DNA of 64,000 nucleotides from CADEEN01 sp963740395 (GCA_963740395.1 CAVUEP010000041.1:26254-90253); one strand, 5' to 3'; counted from the stretch's first letter, positions 1-8,831 are shown. Numbers and translations are program-made. The notes: generated from the letters alone by a model not told the origin.

Positions 1-457
1 GACGAGATGCTGAGCCTGGGCCTGGGCGAGGACGCGCAGCGTCGTGGCCGGCAAGGCGCTGCTGTTCGAGGAGTTTCTCGCCGGCGAAGCGAAGGCAGGC
101 CGGTTCCGCCCCGCACTGCGCGCGGCGCGCTCGCCGATGCGCGTGCACGGCCATTGCCACCAGAAGGCCTTCGGTGCGATGCCGCCGGTGCTCGAGGTGT
201 TGCGCCTGATTCCCGGCGCCGAGCCGACGCTGATCGAAAGCTCCTGCTGCGGCATGGCCGGCAGCTTCGGCTACGAGGCCGCGCACCAGGCCGTCTCGAT
301 GCAGATGGCCGAATTGAGCTTGCTGCCTGCCGTGCGCGCCGCGCCCGAGGCGCTGATCGTCGCCGACGGCACCAGCTGCCGGCACCAGATTGCCGACGGC
401 GCCGGCCGCGAGGCCTTGCATGTGGCGCGGGTGCTGGCCGACCATCTCACGAACTGA
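1..457 (+). CDS. FAD-linked oxidase / Fe-S oxidoreductase, C-terminal fragment with a frameshift
   Basis: This is the 3' end of a gene that begins before the window. The readable part is the cysteine-rich (CCG) domain of the large D-lactate/glycolate-dehydrogenase-like proteins that join an FAD_binding_4 oxidase to a Fe-S electron-transfer half. The motifs HGHCHQKAFG and SSCCGMAGSFGYE carry the conserved Cys and Gly residues. The frame is broken: bases 1-39 read DEMLSLGLGEDAQ in frame 1, and the protein continues as VVAGKALLFEEFL in frame 2 from base 41, so one base is extra or missing near 38-43. The family and this end of the protein are clear. The substrate cannot be told from the fragment. 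Confidence 0.75.
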
Positions 458-487
458 TCAGCCACCAAGTCGACAAGGAGTCACGCC

Positions 488-1150
488 ATGGGTGTATCGA
501 TCATCACCGGCGCCAACCGCGGCATCGGCCTGGAACTAGCGCGCCAGCTCGAGGCCCGCGGTGCGAGCGTGGTCGCGGTCTGTCGCAGGACCTCGCCCGA
601 GCTCGACGCGCTCGGTGTGCGTGTCCAAGCCGGCATCGACGTCACCGAGCCCGCAGCCTGGGCCCTGCTCGCCGACCGACTCGCCAGGGACGACATCGAC
701 CTGCTGGTTCACAACGCCGGCATGATGGTGCCTGACTCGCTGGAGGCCGTCGACCCGATCCAGCTGCGCGCGCAATTCGAGCTCAACGCGGTGGCCCCGC
801 TGATGCTCACCCATGCGCTCGCTGCGCGCCTGCACCAGGGCTCCAAAGTCGCGCTGATCACGAGCCGCATGGGATCGATCGCAGACAACGGTTCGGGCGG
901 CTATTACGGCTACCGCATGAGCAAGGCGGCGTTGAACGCGGCGGGCGTCAGTCTGGCCCATGACCTCAAGCCACGCGGCATCGCCGTGGTGATGCTGCAC
1001 CCGGGCGCCGTGCGCACCGAGATGACCCGCGGCCACGGCATGATCGATGCCGACGAGGCCGTGCGCGGGCTGCTGCAACGCATCGACGCACTGACATTGG
1101 AAACCAGCGGCCGCTTCCTGCACCAGAACGGCGAAGCTCTGCCCTGGTGA
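488..1150 (+). CDS. SDR family NAD(P)-dependent oxidoreductase
   Basis: A 220-residue short-chain dehydrogenase/reductase with a Rossmann fold. The dinucleotide motif TGANRGIG lies at residues 7-14, NAG at 76-78, the catalytic Ser near 126 (ITSRMGS) and the YxxxK pair at Tyr142/Lys146. The ATG is preceded by AAGGAG at a good distance (around 474-479), which fixes the start. It follows the oxidoreductase fragment by 30 bases on the same strand and could be co-transcribed with it. The family is certain. The sequence gives no clue to the substrate, as is usual for SDRs acting on small carbonyls or alcohols. Confidence 0.9.
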   Translation: MGVSIITGANRGIGLELARQLEARGASVVAVCRRTSPELDALGVRVQAGIDVTEPAAWALLADRLARDDIDLLVHNAGMMVPDSLEAVDPIQLRAQFELNAVAPLMLTHALAARLHQGSKVALITSRMGSIADNGSGGYYGYRMSKAALNAAGVSLAHDLKPRGIAVVMLHPGAVRTEMTRGHGMIDADEAVRGLLQRIDALTLETSGRFLHQNGEALPW

Positions 1151-1282
1151 GGCGACGGCTGGCCCACGCGGCGTGCCGGCGGCGCGTCGACGGCGGCCCC
1201 CTGGACGCGGTGGCGCTGACGCGCCACAAACCTCAAGTCAGGGGATGCATGTGCGTCGGTGCCGGCGCAGCATGGTTTCACC

Positions 1283-2170
1283 ATGAACGCGATCGCTGCC
1301 CCCACCCGCCACATGCGCTGGCTGTTGCGCGGCAGTTTGGCGGCCGTGGCGGCACTGATGGCCAGTGTCAACCTCGAAGCGCAGCAGCGCCGCTGGATCT
1401 TCCAGCCGGAAGGCCCGCGCACCGACCAGGCCGGCGTTCAGCTGACCGGTCTGCGCGATCAGTGGGTCGAGTTCAGCTCCGAGGCGACCGGCACGCCGGT
1501 CCGGCTGCACGGCCTGTGGCTGGCGCAGCCCCAGGCTGACGCCCCGGTCATGCTTTACCTGCACGGCGCGGGCTGGGACCTGAGCGGCAGCCTGCAGCGC
1601 ATGCAGCATCTGCACGCACTGGGCTTTGCCGTGCTGGGAATCGACTACCGCGGTTTCGGCCGCAGCACCGGGGCCCTGCCGTCCGAATGCATGGTCTGCG
1701 AAGACGCGCGCGCGGCGTGGCTGTGGCTGGCGCAGCGCCATCCGCAGGCACGCCGCTACCTGTACGGCCACTCGCTCGGTGGCGCCATCGCAGTGCACCT
1801 GGCGGCGCAAGTCGACGACGCTGCCGGCGTGGTGCTGGAGGGCACGTTCACGTCGATCCCCGCAGTGTTCGGCACCCTGCGCTGGGGCTGGCTGCCGCTG
1901 GTGCCCTTGATCACGCAGCGCTTCGATGCCGCGCGACACATGCCGCAGGTGCGCGCGCCGTTGCTGGTGGTCCATGGCAGCGACGACGAGCTGATTCCGC
2001 CCGCGCTGGGTCGCGCGCTGTTCGAGCGCGCCACGGCGCCCAAGCGCTTCCTGCTGGTGCAGGGCGGGTCGCATCACGACACCCATGTCGTCGGGCAAGC
2101 CCAACTGCGCAGCGCGGTGCGCGAACACTTCGGCCTGCCGGACGCCGGCGACACGCACGCCGGGGTGTGA
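1283..2170 (+). CDS. alpha/beta hydrolase, probably exported or membrane-anchored
   Basis: A 295-residue serine hydrolase of the alpha/beta fold. The oxyanion region is YLHGAG (residues 92-97), the nucleophile elbow is GHSLGG with Ser164, the acid is in HGSDDELIP (about 234-235) and the histidine in GGSHHD (264-265). Residues 11-33 (MRWLLRG followed by an Ala/Leu/Val-rich stretch) form a signal peptide or uncleaved N-terminal anchor, so the protein probably acts in or facing the periplasm. A GTG at 1259 would add eight residues. I prefer the ATG at 1283 because it puts the charged residues directly before the hydrophobic segment. The substrate is unknown. The overall form resembles BEM46/YqiA-like hydrolases. 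Confidence 0.85.
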   Translation: MNAIAAPTRHMRWLLRGSLAAVAALMASVNLEAQQRRWIFQPEGPRTDQAGVQLTGLRDQWVEFSSEATGTPVRLHGLWLAQPQADAPVMLYLHGAGWDLSGSLQRMQHLHALGFAVLGIDYRGFGRSTGALPSECMVCEDARAAWLWLAQRHPQARRYLYGHSLGGAIAVHLAAQVDDAAGVVLEGTFTSIPAVFGTLRWGWLPLVPLITQRFDAARHMPQVRAPLLVVHGSDDELIPPALGRALFERATAPKRFLLVQGGSHHDTHVVGQAQLRSAVREHFGLPDAGDTHAGV

Positions 2171-2185
2171 CGCGGCGCGAACGCG

Positions 2186-2845
2186 TCAGCGCTTGCGAGC
2201 CAGCGTCAGGCCGTCGCCGACGGTCAGCAATGTCAAGTCGATGCGCTCGTCGCGGTGCAGCTTGGCGTTGAGCTGCTGCAGCGCGGCCGTGTCGGCGCTC
2301 TTGGCCGGCCGCGCGACCGCGCCGCTCCACAACATGTTGTCCAGCGCGATCAGACCGCCCGTGCGCAGCAGCTTGAGGCAGCGCTCGTAGTAGGGGTCGT
2401 AGTTCGCCTTGTCGGCATCGATGAAGGCGAAGTCGTAGCTGCCGGCCTCGCCCTCGGCCAGCCGCGCGTCGAGCGTCTGCAATGCGGGCGCGATGACAAG
2501 GTCGATCTTGTGCTCGACGCCGGCCTGCCGCCAGAACGGCCGGCCGATGCGGGTGTACTCGTCGCTGACGTCGCAGGCCAGCATGCGGCCGTCGTCGGGC
2601 AGTGCCAGCGCCACGGCGAGCGCACTGTAGCCGGTGAAGGTGCCGACCTCGATCGTGCGCCGCGCGCCCAGCAGCTTGATCAGCAGCGCCATGAACTGAC
2701 CCTGGTCAGGCGAGATCTGCATGCCGGCATGCGGATGGGTGCGCGTCGCTTCGCGCAGCGCGCTCTGCGCCGGATGCTCGCGCACCGAATGGTCGAGCAC
2801 ATACTGGAACAGCTGGTCGTCGATCTGGAGCGTGCGCAGGGTCAT
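2186..2845 (-). CDS. class I SAM-dependent O-methyltransferase
   Basis: A 219-residue methyltransferase of the caffeoyl-CoA/catechol O-methyltransferase-like group. The SAM-binding motif I is EVGTFTGYSALAVA (about residues 62-75). It is followed by ACDVSDEY, by the metal and substrate motif FAFIDADKANY, and by LDNMLWSG. These are the usual motifs in the usual order, and the length is normal. The gene converges on the hydrolase, with 15 bases between their stops. The family as a whole methylates catechol-type hydroxyls using a divalent metal. The exact acceptor cannot be deduced here. Confidence 0.9.
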   Translation of the reverse strand: MTLRTLQIDDQLFQYVLDHSVREHPAQSALREATRTHPHAGMQISPDQGQFMALLIKLLGARRTIEVGTFTGYSALAVALALPDDGRMLACDVSDEYTRIGRPFWRQAGVEHKIDLVIAPALQTLDARLAEGEAGSYDFAFIDADKANYDPYYERCLKLLRTGGLIALDNMLWSGAVARPAKSADTAALQQLNAKLHRDERIDLTLLTVGDGLTLARKR

Positions 2846-2902
2846 GGCGGAGCCTCAGGCAAGGCCGGATTGTGCGTTGCTCGGGCGTGCCGTGCGACGC
2901 GG

Positions 2903-3313
2903 TCAGCCGGCCTCGCCAACCAGCGTGGCGATTGCGGCGCCGACAGCGAGGTCGTCCTCGGTGCCAAAGCCGTGGTGCCGCAGATCACCGCGGCGGTCGA
3001 TCAGGATCAGGGTCGGCGTGCCCCGCATGTCATAGACCTGCATCGTGGTCGGGATCGACTCCCGCGGGTCTGTAGCTGTGTCGTCCACGCCGACCGGAAA
3101 CGCGATCCGGTACTCGTGCAGAAACGCCTGCAGCGACACCGGCGTCATCGCCGCATGGTGCTCGAACACCGTGTGCAGGCCGATGACGGCCACGTCCTGC
3201 GCTGAAAAGGTGGCATGGATGCGCTGCGCCTGCGGCAGCCCGTGGTGCACACAGGCCGGGCAGAGCATCTGGAAGGCGTGCAGCACGACGACCCGGCCGC
3301 GCAGGTCGGTCAA
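2903..3313 (-). CDS. thioredoxin-like (TlpA/redoxin-type) protein, N-terminus unresolved
   Basis: A thioredoxin-fold protein with the redox motif CPAC (in FQMLCPACVHHGLP), a long insert containing LHTVFEHHAAMTP and the cis-Pro segment RGTPTLILID. The marked start is a TTG (3313). Sequence that looks like the same protein continues upstream in frame to about 3437 (DEPRRFGLDAPGQPAPPWTT and so on) without any ATG or GTG. The true start has therefore been lost, or a frameshift lies upstream. No signal peptide is visible in what can be read. It directly follows the damaged P460 gene on the same strand. Its role would be thiol-disulfide exchange. The partner is unknown. Confidence 0.7.
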   Translation of the reverse strand: MTDLRGRVVVLHAFQMLCPACVHHGLPQAQRIHATFSAQDVAVIGLHTVFEHHAAMTPVSLQAFLHEYRIAFPVGVDDTATDPRESIPTTMQVYDMRGTPTLILIDRRGDLRHHGFGTEDDLAVGAAIATLVGEAG

Positions 3314-3436
3314 CTGCAGCGCACGCTCGCTGTTGAACCATTCGCGCGTCGTCCACGGCGGCGCCGGCTGGCCGGGCGCGTCGAGGCCGAAACGTCGCGG
3401 TTCATCGGCTCGGTCTGCGCCGGGGCACGCTCGCGC

Positions 3437-3923
3437 TCACTTGCGCCTGAACGAGAGAAGACGAAGTCCTTGGCCTTCTGCGGGCGTGGCACTGGAAGCA
3501 GGCCGTCGCGGCGTTCTTGCCGACCGCGCGCTCGGTCTTCGAGTCGCCCTTGAAGCCTTCGAAGCCCCAGCCGCCGGTGTCCTTGTACTTGCGGCCGTCC
3601 TTGTGCATCACACCGAGCACCTTGCGCGCCCCCTCCTGCACGGCGTTGCCGCGGCGTCGGCTTCGAGCAGGTCGAAGACGATCACCGAGCCGTCGGCGAA
3701 ACTTTCCGCTTCTGTAGCCCTGCTCGGCCTTCTTGTTGGCATACAGGTGATGGATGCCGCCGAAGGCGTCGTACAGCGGATGACCCTGATTGATGACCAT
3801 GCTCTTGACATGCGTCCACTGTCGGTAGCCCTCGGGATAGGGCAACGGGCGGCGGATCGGCGGCGAACAGCGACAGGGCTTGTTGAAAGCGCGGCAGGCG
3901 AGAACGAGCAGATTTCGCATCAT
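3437..3923 (-). pseudogene. cytochrome P460 family protein, multiply frameshifted
   Basis: Pieces of a cytochrome P460 domain protein can be read in order on the minus strand but in different frames. They are an N-terminus MMRNLLVLA, a signal-peptide-like FQQALSLFAADPPP, then LPYPEGYRQWTHVKSMV, then GSVIVFDLLEADAA, then NAVQEGARKVLGVMHKDG, then GGWGFEGFKGDSKTERAVG, a c-type haem site CFQCH (CxxCH), QKAKDFVFSR and a final RRK-stop at 3437. About six single-base shifts are needed, near 3893, 3850, 3705, 3662, 3488 and 3458, mostly in short runs of one base. The start at 3923 has a good ribosome site (TAGGAG). P460 proteins are periplasmic mono-haem enzymes linked to hydroxylamine or NO chemistry. 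This copy is either decayed or badly sequenced. Confidence 0.7.
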
Positions 3924-4069
3924 GGGCACTCCTACAATTCGGGCTGCGGTGCCGCACATTCCAGCATGGGACGCAACGCGTGAAAAGCAGGCACGAAACG
4001 GTGACCCGGCCACTTTTTGGTGTCGATTGATGAGCACTGCCAAGACAATCTAGCCCGCCGCCACCGAGT

Positions 4070-4357
4070 GTGTCGCGCATGGTCGAGGACATCGTCGGCT
4101 GCAAGTGGTCGCTGGCCGTGCTCGGTACCGTGCGTGGCGGCGTATGCCGTCCAGGCGCGATGGAGCACGCCATCGATGGCTTGTCGAAGAAGGTGCTCAG
4201 CGAACGCTTAAGCAAGCTCGTTCGCTTCGGTATTCTCGAGAAGCACGCCTACGCAGAGATGCCGCCGCGGGTCGAGTACAAATTGACATCGTTCGGCGAC
4301 AAGTTCTGCGGCTTGCTGGACGGCATCGATGCGCTCCAGCGCGACATCGATTCCTGA
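4070..4357 (+). CDS. HxlR-type winged-helix transcriptional regulator
   Basis: A 95-residue protein with the HxlR/MarR-like winged-helix layout. It has GCKWSLAVLGTV near the N-terminus, the recognition helix region LSKKVLSERLSKLVRFGILEK and the wing/C-terminal PRVEYKLTSFGDKF. The length is close to the minimal family length. The start is uncertain: a GTG at 4070 or an ATG at 4079, neither with a strong ribosome site. It is divergent from the P460 gene, sharing an intergenic region of about 145 bases, so control of that gene is a natural guess. HxlR regulators often sense reactive electrophiles or redox state, but no sensing cysteine can be assigned here beyond Cys11, Cys26 and one near residue 81. 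Confidence 0.8.
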   Translation: MSRMVEDIVGCKWSLAVLGTVRGGVCRPGAMEHAIDGLSKKVLSERLSKLVRFGILEKHAYAEMPPRVEYKLTSFGDKFCGLLDGIDALQRDIDS

Positions 4358-4449
4358 CCGGCTCACCCGCGCGTCGTCGAGTGCGCCTCGGTAGCGGCGT
4401 GAGGCAACGCTCGACTTGACAGCAACGCTGCGTCAGCAGCGCGGACCCA

Positions 4450-7326
4450 TCACCCGCATTGCCCCACGTAGCCGCAGGCGGTGCAGAAGTCGCAGCCATC
4501 CTTGTGGATCACGCTGGCGTTGCCACACTCGGGGCAAGGGCGCCCGGCCTGCAGCACGCTCGGCTGCCCCGGTCGCGGCGCATCGAGCACGCCCATCTCG
4601 CGCAGCGGGAAACCGTCCTCGTCGAGTACGCCGAGCATGGCATAGCGGTGGATCACGAGCCGCGCCAGGTAGGCCACCGTCGAGGGCCAGACCTGTTGGC
4701 GCCGCTGGCCTGCAGGCAGGCCGGGCACGAAAGCCATGAAGTGTCCGAGCGGTTCGGCGTAGTTGAGCAGCTTGCGCAACTTCATCCCGATCCAGGCCGG
4801 GTCGATCACGCGCATGTCCAGCGACAACAGGCGCGCCAGGCCGTCCAGCGCGCGCGGATAGTTGCCGGCCAGCGCGAGCGCACAGGGCCGCGTCACGCTC
4901 ATGCCGTCGGGACCCGGCAACGTGACCTCTTTCAATGTCACAGTGAAGGCCTCGCCGCTGGCGGGGTTGTCGATGTCGACGGCCCAGGCCAGCGTGCCCG
5001 ACGGGTCGGTGTGCGGCTCGTCGCGCGCGAACAGCGCATCCATCACCGGCGTGGCACGCCCGGGCGGCGGCGGCAGGGTCCCGAGTTGCTCGCAGCGCCA
5101 GCGGATCACGGCGGCCGTGGCCGCGACGACGCCGGGGAAGGGACGCTGCTCGCCATGCGGCGGGAATGGCATCTCGAACGGACGCTCTTCGGCCACGGTG
5201 GCCAGCGCATCCAGCTTCAACTGCAGCCACGCGGCGTCGTTGGTGCGCAGGTCCATCGACAGCGTCTTGGCCAAGGCGCCCAGGCCGCGCGGCTGCTCGG
5301 CCCCGTTGACCCAGACCTCGAACGGCTGCACACCGCGGCGGTCGTCTTCGCGCGGCACGTCGCCGACGAACAGGGCGAACGAGCCGAACGGATGCTCGAT
5401 CATGTAGGCCCAGGCCGCGTTGCCCGCGGGCAGGTCGGGCCGACCCGGCCAGCGCAGCGAGGCCAGCACCGGCACGGCCGGCGCCTCGAGCGCCAGGCGC
5501 CGGTTCGGGTCGCTCACCTGCAGCGGTGCGGGCTGCGTGGACAGCACGCTGCCGAGCACTGCGTTGGGGCGATAGGTGGCCAGCCCCTTGAGGCCGAGCG
5601 TCCAGGCCTGGTGGTAGAGCTGCTCGAAGTCGGCGTAGGGGTAGTCCACCGGCACGTTGACGGTCTTGCTGATCGCCGTGTCGATGAACGGCGCCACCGC
5701 GGCGACCATCTCGGCATGAGCCTGCGCGCTCATCTCCAGCGCGGTGACGAAGGCCGAGGTCAGCGGTGCATCCGCGCCCTTGAGATGCTTGTACAAGCGC
5801 CAGGCGTGGTCTTCGACGAGATGCTCGGCAAAGCTGCCATCGGGCTGGCGCTTCTTGCGCACATAGGTCCAGCTGAACGGCGGCTCGATGCCGTTGCTGG
5901 CGTTGTCGGCAAAGGCCAGGCTGATGGTGCCGGTGGGCGCGATCGACAACAGGTGCGAATTGCGGATGCCGTGCTCGCGGATGCGATCCTTCAGGGCCTG
6001 TGGCAGGCGCGAGGCGAAGCTGCCCCGCTTCAGGTACAGGTTGGCGTTGAACAACGGGAAGGCGCCGCGCTCGATCGCCAGATCGACCGAGGCGTCGTAG
6101 GCCGCGTCGCGCATGCACTCGGCGATGCGCCGTGCCATGACGCGCGCCGCTTCGGAGTCGTAGCGCAGGCCCAGCATCACGAGCGCATCACCCAAGCCGG
6201 TGAACCCGAGGCCGACGCGTCTCTTGGCGGCCGCCTCGTCGCGCTGCTGCGGCAGCGGCCACATCGTCACGTCGAGCACGTTGTCGAGCATGCGTACGGC
6301 CATGCGCACCAGCGCGGAGAAACCCACCTCGTCAAAGCTCGCGTCGGCCTCGAACGCCCGCTGCACGAAGCGCGTCAGGTTGATCGAGCCCAGGCAGCAA
6401 CAGCCGTAGGCCGGCAGGGGCTGCTCGCCGCACGGGTTGGTGGCGCTGATGTCTTCGCAGTAGGCGAGGTTGTTGTCGCGGTTGATGGTGTCGAGAAACA
6501 GCACCCCAGGCTCGGCATGGTCGTAGGTGGCGTGCATGACCTGCGCCCACAATTCGCGCGCCGGCAGCTTGCGGTAGACCCATTGACCGTCGCCGCGCTG
6601 ATAGGCCCCGGCGGCCTTCTGTGCCGTGCCCGGCTCGGCACGGTGGACCAGCTCGACATCGCCGGCGTCGTGTACCGCCTGCATGAAGGCGTCACTGACG
6701 CCGACCGAAATGTTGAAGTTCTTCAGGTCGCCGCGGTCCTTGGCATGGATGAATTCCTCGATGTCGGGGTGGTCGCAACGCAGCACGCCCATCTGTGCAC
6801 CCCGCCGCGCGCCGGCGGATTCCACGGTTTCGCAAGAGCGATCGAAGACGCGCATATAGCTCACCGGGCCCGAGGCAGAGCTGTGCGTCGCACCAACCCA
6901 GGCCCCACGCGGGCGGATGCGCGAGAAGTCGTAGCCCACACCGCCGCCACGGCGCATGGTCTCGGCGGCTTCGGCCAGGGCGGTGTAAATGCCGGGGTGG
7001 CCGTCGTCGAGCTGGCTGATCGAGTCGCCGATCGGCTGCACAAAACAGTTGATCAGCGTCGCGGCCAAGCCCGCACCCGCAGCCGACTGTATGCGGCCGG
7101 CCGGGATGAAGCCCTGATCCAGCGCCTGCGCATAGCGCTCGGCCCATTGCGTCTGCTGCTCGGCCGCTTCGGGCCCGGCCAGGGCCACGGCCACGCGGCG
7201 GTACACGGCGTCGACGGTTTGCTCGTCGCCCTTGGCGTACTTCTCGCGCAGCACCTCCGCACTGATGGCCTGGGGCGGCAAGGCCAGCGCAGCCGCGGCG
7301 CCTTTGTTGGGGGTCTTGAGGGTCAA
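4450..7326 (-). CDS. nrdJ: adenosylcobalamin-dependent (class II) ribonucleoside-diphosphate reductase
   Basis: A 958-residue class II ribonucleotide reductase, which reduces ribonucleotides to deoxyribonucleotides using a radical made from coenzyme B12 and so needs no oxygen. Landmarks are SCETVESAGARRGAQMG and RCDHPDIEEF in the N-terminal half, the active-site segment NPCGEQPLPAYGCCCLGSIN, and SIAPTGTISL. A C-terminal cysteine-rich tail (CPECGN, CDFCTACGY) is typical of the thiol relay or zinc-binding end of this family. The start given is a TTG. No ATG or GTG lies between it and the upstream in-frame stop at about 7357, and a later start would cut into the conserved N-terminus. The gene stands alone, convergent with HxlR. 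Confidence 0.92.
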   Translation of the reverse strand: MTLKTPNKGAAAALALPPQAISAEVLREKYAKGDEQTVDAVYRRVAVALAGPEAAEQQTQWAERYAQALDQGFIPAGRIQSAAGAGLAATLINCFVQPIGDSISQLDDGHPGIYTALAEAAETMRRGGGVGYDFSRIRPRGAWVGATHSSASGPVSYMRVFDRSCETVESAGARRGAQMGVLRCDHPDIEEFIHAKDRGDLKNFNISVGVSDAFMQAVHDAGDVELVHRAEPGTAQKAAGAYQRGDGQWVYRKLPARELWAQVMHATYDHAEPGVLFLDTINRDNNLAYCEDISATNPCGEQPLPAYGCCCLGSINLTRFVQRAFEADASFDEVGFSALVRMAVRMLDNVLDVTMWPLPQQRDEAAAKRRVGLGFTGLGDALVMLGLRYDSEAARVMARRIAECMRDAAYDASVDLAIERGAFPLFNANLYLKRGSFASRLPQALKDRIREHGIRNSHLLSIAPTGTISLAFADNASNGIEPPFSWTYVRKKRQPDGSFAEHLVEDHAWRLYKHLKGADAPLTSAFVTALEMSAQAHAEMVAAVAPFIDTAISKTVNVPVDYPYADFEQLYHQAWTLGLKGLATYRPNAVLGSVLSTQPAPLQVSDPNRRLALEAPAVPVLASLRWPGRPDLPAGNAAWAYMIEHPFGSFALFVGDVPREDDRRGVQPFEVWVNGAEQPRGLGALAKTLSMDLRTNDAAWLQLKLDALATVAEERPFEMPFPPHGEQRPFPGVVAATAAVIRWRCEQLGTLPPPPGRATPVMDALFARDEPHTDPSGTLAWAVDIDNPASGEAFTVTLKEVTLPGPDGMSVTRPCALALAGNYPRALDGLARLLSLDMRVIDPAWIGMKLRKLLNYAEPLGHFMAFVPGLPAGQRRQQVWPSTVAYLARLVIHRYAMLGVLDEDGFPLREMGVLDAPRPGQPSVLQAGRPCPECGNASVIHKDGCDFCTACGYVGQCG

Positions 7327-7427
7327 GGTAGGGATCCGGTTAGCGACAGGTTCACATCATCCACGCTGCGCCGCGTGTGGGAAATTGATCCACTTTAAGG
7401 GGAGGGGTTTCAGATCAACCCGCGGGC

Positions 7428-8723
7428 TCAGCCGGGCCGACCGTCAGCCCGCGGGCGCCCCAGCCAGCCACCATAGCGCAGCGACCAGCCCAGCATCGCC
7501 ACCAGCCAGGCGGCGACGGCAGCGAGAACCAAGGGCGTGCCGGCCGCGGTCCAGAGCGCTGCGGCCAGACGCAGCCACACGGCCGCCTGCAGCGTCCAGA
7601 ACAAGGCCCAGGCCAGGTTGTCGGCAGCCAGCGGGCGACCGCTGTGGCCCGCCGTCACGCGGGTGGCCATGGCTAGCAGCGTGCTGCCTAGGTAGCCCAT
7701 CGTCAACGCGTGCAGCGGCGCCAGCCCGAGCGAATGCGCGGCGCCATGCAACGCCATCATGGTGTGTGAGATCGCGCCGAGCGCGAAAGCGACACCCAAC
7801 CACAGGAAACCCATGTGCAGCATGGCCAGCAGGCGGATCTTCAGGCTTTGCACCAGGCCCCAGTGCAGGGCCAGTCCAAGCAGCAGCAGCGCCGCGGGCG
7901 CTTCGATGGCGACCTGCAGCCAGCGTGCCCACGTCGGCAGCGGCCACCACCACAACTCGCTCACGGTGAAGGGCAGTTCGGCCACCACCACCCCCAGCAT
8001 GGCCCAGAGCAAGGCATCGGGGCGCCACGCGCGCTGCATTGGCAAGGCGCCTGCCGTGAAGAAGGGCAGCATGCGATGGGCCACCGTGACGAACAGCGGT
8101 GTCAGAAAGCCCCACAGGGCCACGGTCGTGGCAGTGCGCAGCATCGTTGCCGACTCCACAGCCAACGCCGCGGCGGCCACCCACAAGCTCAGCATGCCGA
8201 CCACCGCCGTCGTGGCAAGCAGGGTGGCATGCAGCTTGTCCGGCGCGCCGCTTGTACGCAGCATCTGGATCAAGCGCCGCGTGACGGCGCTCCAGCCCAG
8301 CGCGACGGCGACCAGCCCCGCTGCCGCGAGCGCATGCGAGGCATGAAAGCCGATCAACGCGAGGGCCCAACCCCCGAGCATCGACAGCAGGGGCGGCCGC
8401 AAGACGTCGGCCGGGACCTCGGGCAAACCCAGCCAACGCGGTCCGGCGGTGAAGGCGAACCCAGCGACGAAGAGCGGCATGAAGCCCAGGGCCATCACCA
8501 GACCGTGCGCCGCGGCCGGTGCGACGGACCAGGGCAATGCGAGGCCTAGAGTCCGCACGATCAACACCCCGGTCCACCACAACGCTGAGACGGCCAGCAT
8601 CGTCGCGCCCGCGGCAAAAGCGAGACGGTGCGGCGCCTGCATCAGGTGCGCGAAGCGCCACGGGCCCGCGACGACCTTGCCGGCAGCCGCGTGCGGCAAT
8701 GGGTGAATGGGAAGGATCTTCAC
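7428..8723 (-). CDS. nnrS: NnrS family protein
   Basis: A 431-residue polytopic inner-membrane protein with about twelve hydrophobic segments. Conserved features of the NnrS family are visible: HGLVMALGFMPLFVAGF near residues 94-110, GPRWLGLP, HRMLPFFTAGALP with its histidine, and a late TMGYLGSTLLAMATRVT. NnrS is reported to be a haem- and copper-containing membrane protein that relieves nitrosative stress. It is usually found near denitrification genes, though none are seen here apart from the damaged P460. The start is a GTG at 8723. The gene lies 100 bases upstream of nrdJ on the same strand, which makes shared transcription possible but not shown. Confidence 0.88.
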   Translation of the reverse strand: MKILPIHPLPHAAAGKVVAGPWRFAHLMQAPHRLAFAAGATMLAVSALWWTGVLIVRTLGLALPWSVAPAAAHGLVMALGFMPLFVAGFAFTAGPRWLGLPEVPADVLRPPLLSMLGGWALALIGFHASHALAAAGLVAVALGWSAVTRRLIQMLRTSGAPDKLHATLLATTAVVGMLSLWVAAAALAVESATMLRTATTVALWGFLTPLFVTVAHRMLPFFTAGALPMQRAWRPDALLWAMLGVVVAELPFTVSELWWWPLPTWARWLQVAIEAPAALLLLGLALHWGLVQSLKIRLLAMLHMGFLWLGVAFALGAISHTMMALHGAAHSLGLAPLHALTMGYLGSTLLAMATRVTAGHSGRPLAADNLAWALFWTLQAAVWLRLAAALWTAAGTPLVLAAVAAWLVAMLGWSLRYGGWLGRPRADGRPG

Positions 8724-8803
8724 GGCAAGTGCAGCGACTGTCGGTCAATTGCCGCTGGCGCACATTGCGCTGCGTCAGCCCGCTCGGCATGCATGCCAGG
8801 CAA

Positions 8804-8831
8804 GAAAAAAGGCCCTCACGCGGAGGACCTT
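8804..8831 (-). terminator. rho-independent terminator after tRNA-fMet
   Basis: Read on the minus strand this is a hairpin with arms GGTCCTC and GAGGGCC around a five-base loop (one G-T pair), followed by six T residues. It starts 8 bases past the CCA end of tRNA-fMet, where a terminator for that gene is expected. Confidence 0.85.

Noticed and set aside
4459..7398. A 979-codon open frame on the plus strand opposite nrdJ
   Set aside because: It is antisense to a well-conserved enzyme, His/Arg/Ala-rich in composition, and arises from high GC at the third codon positions.
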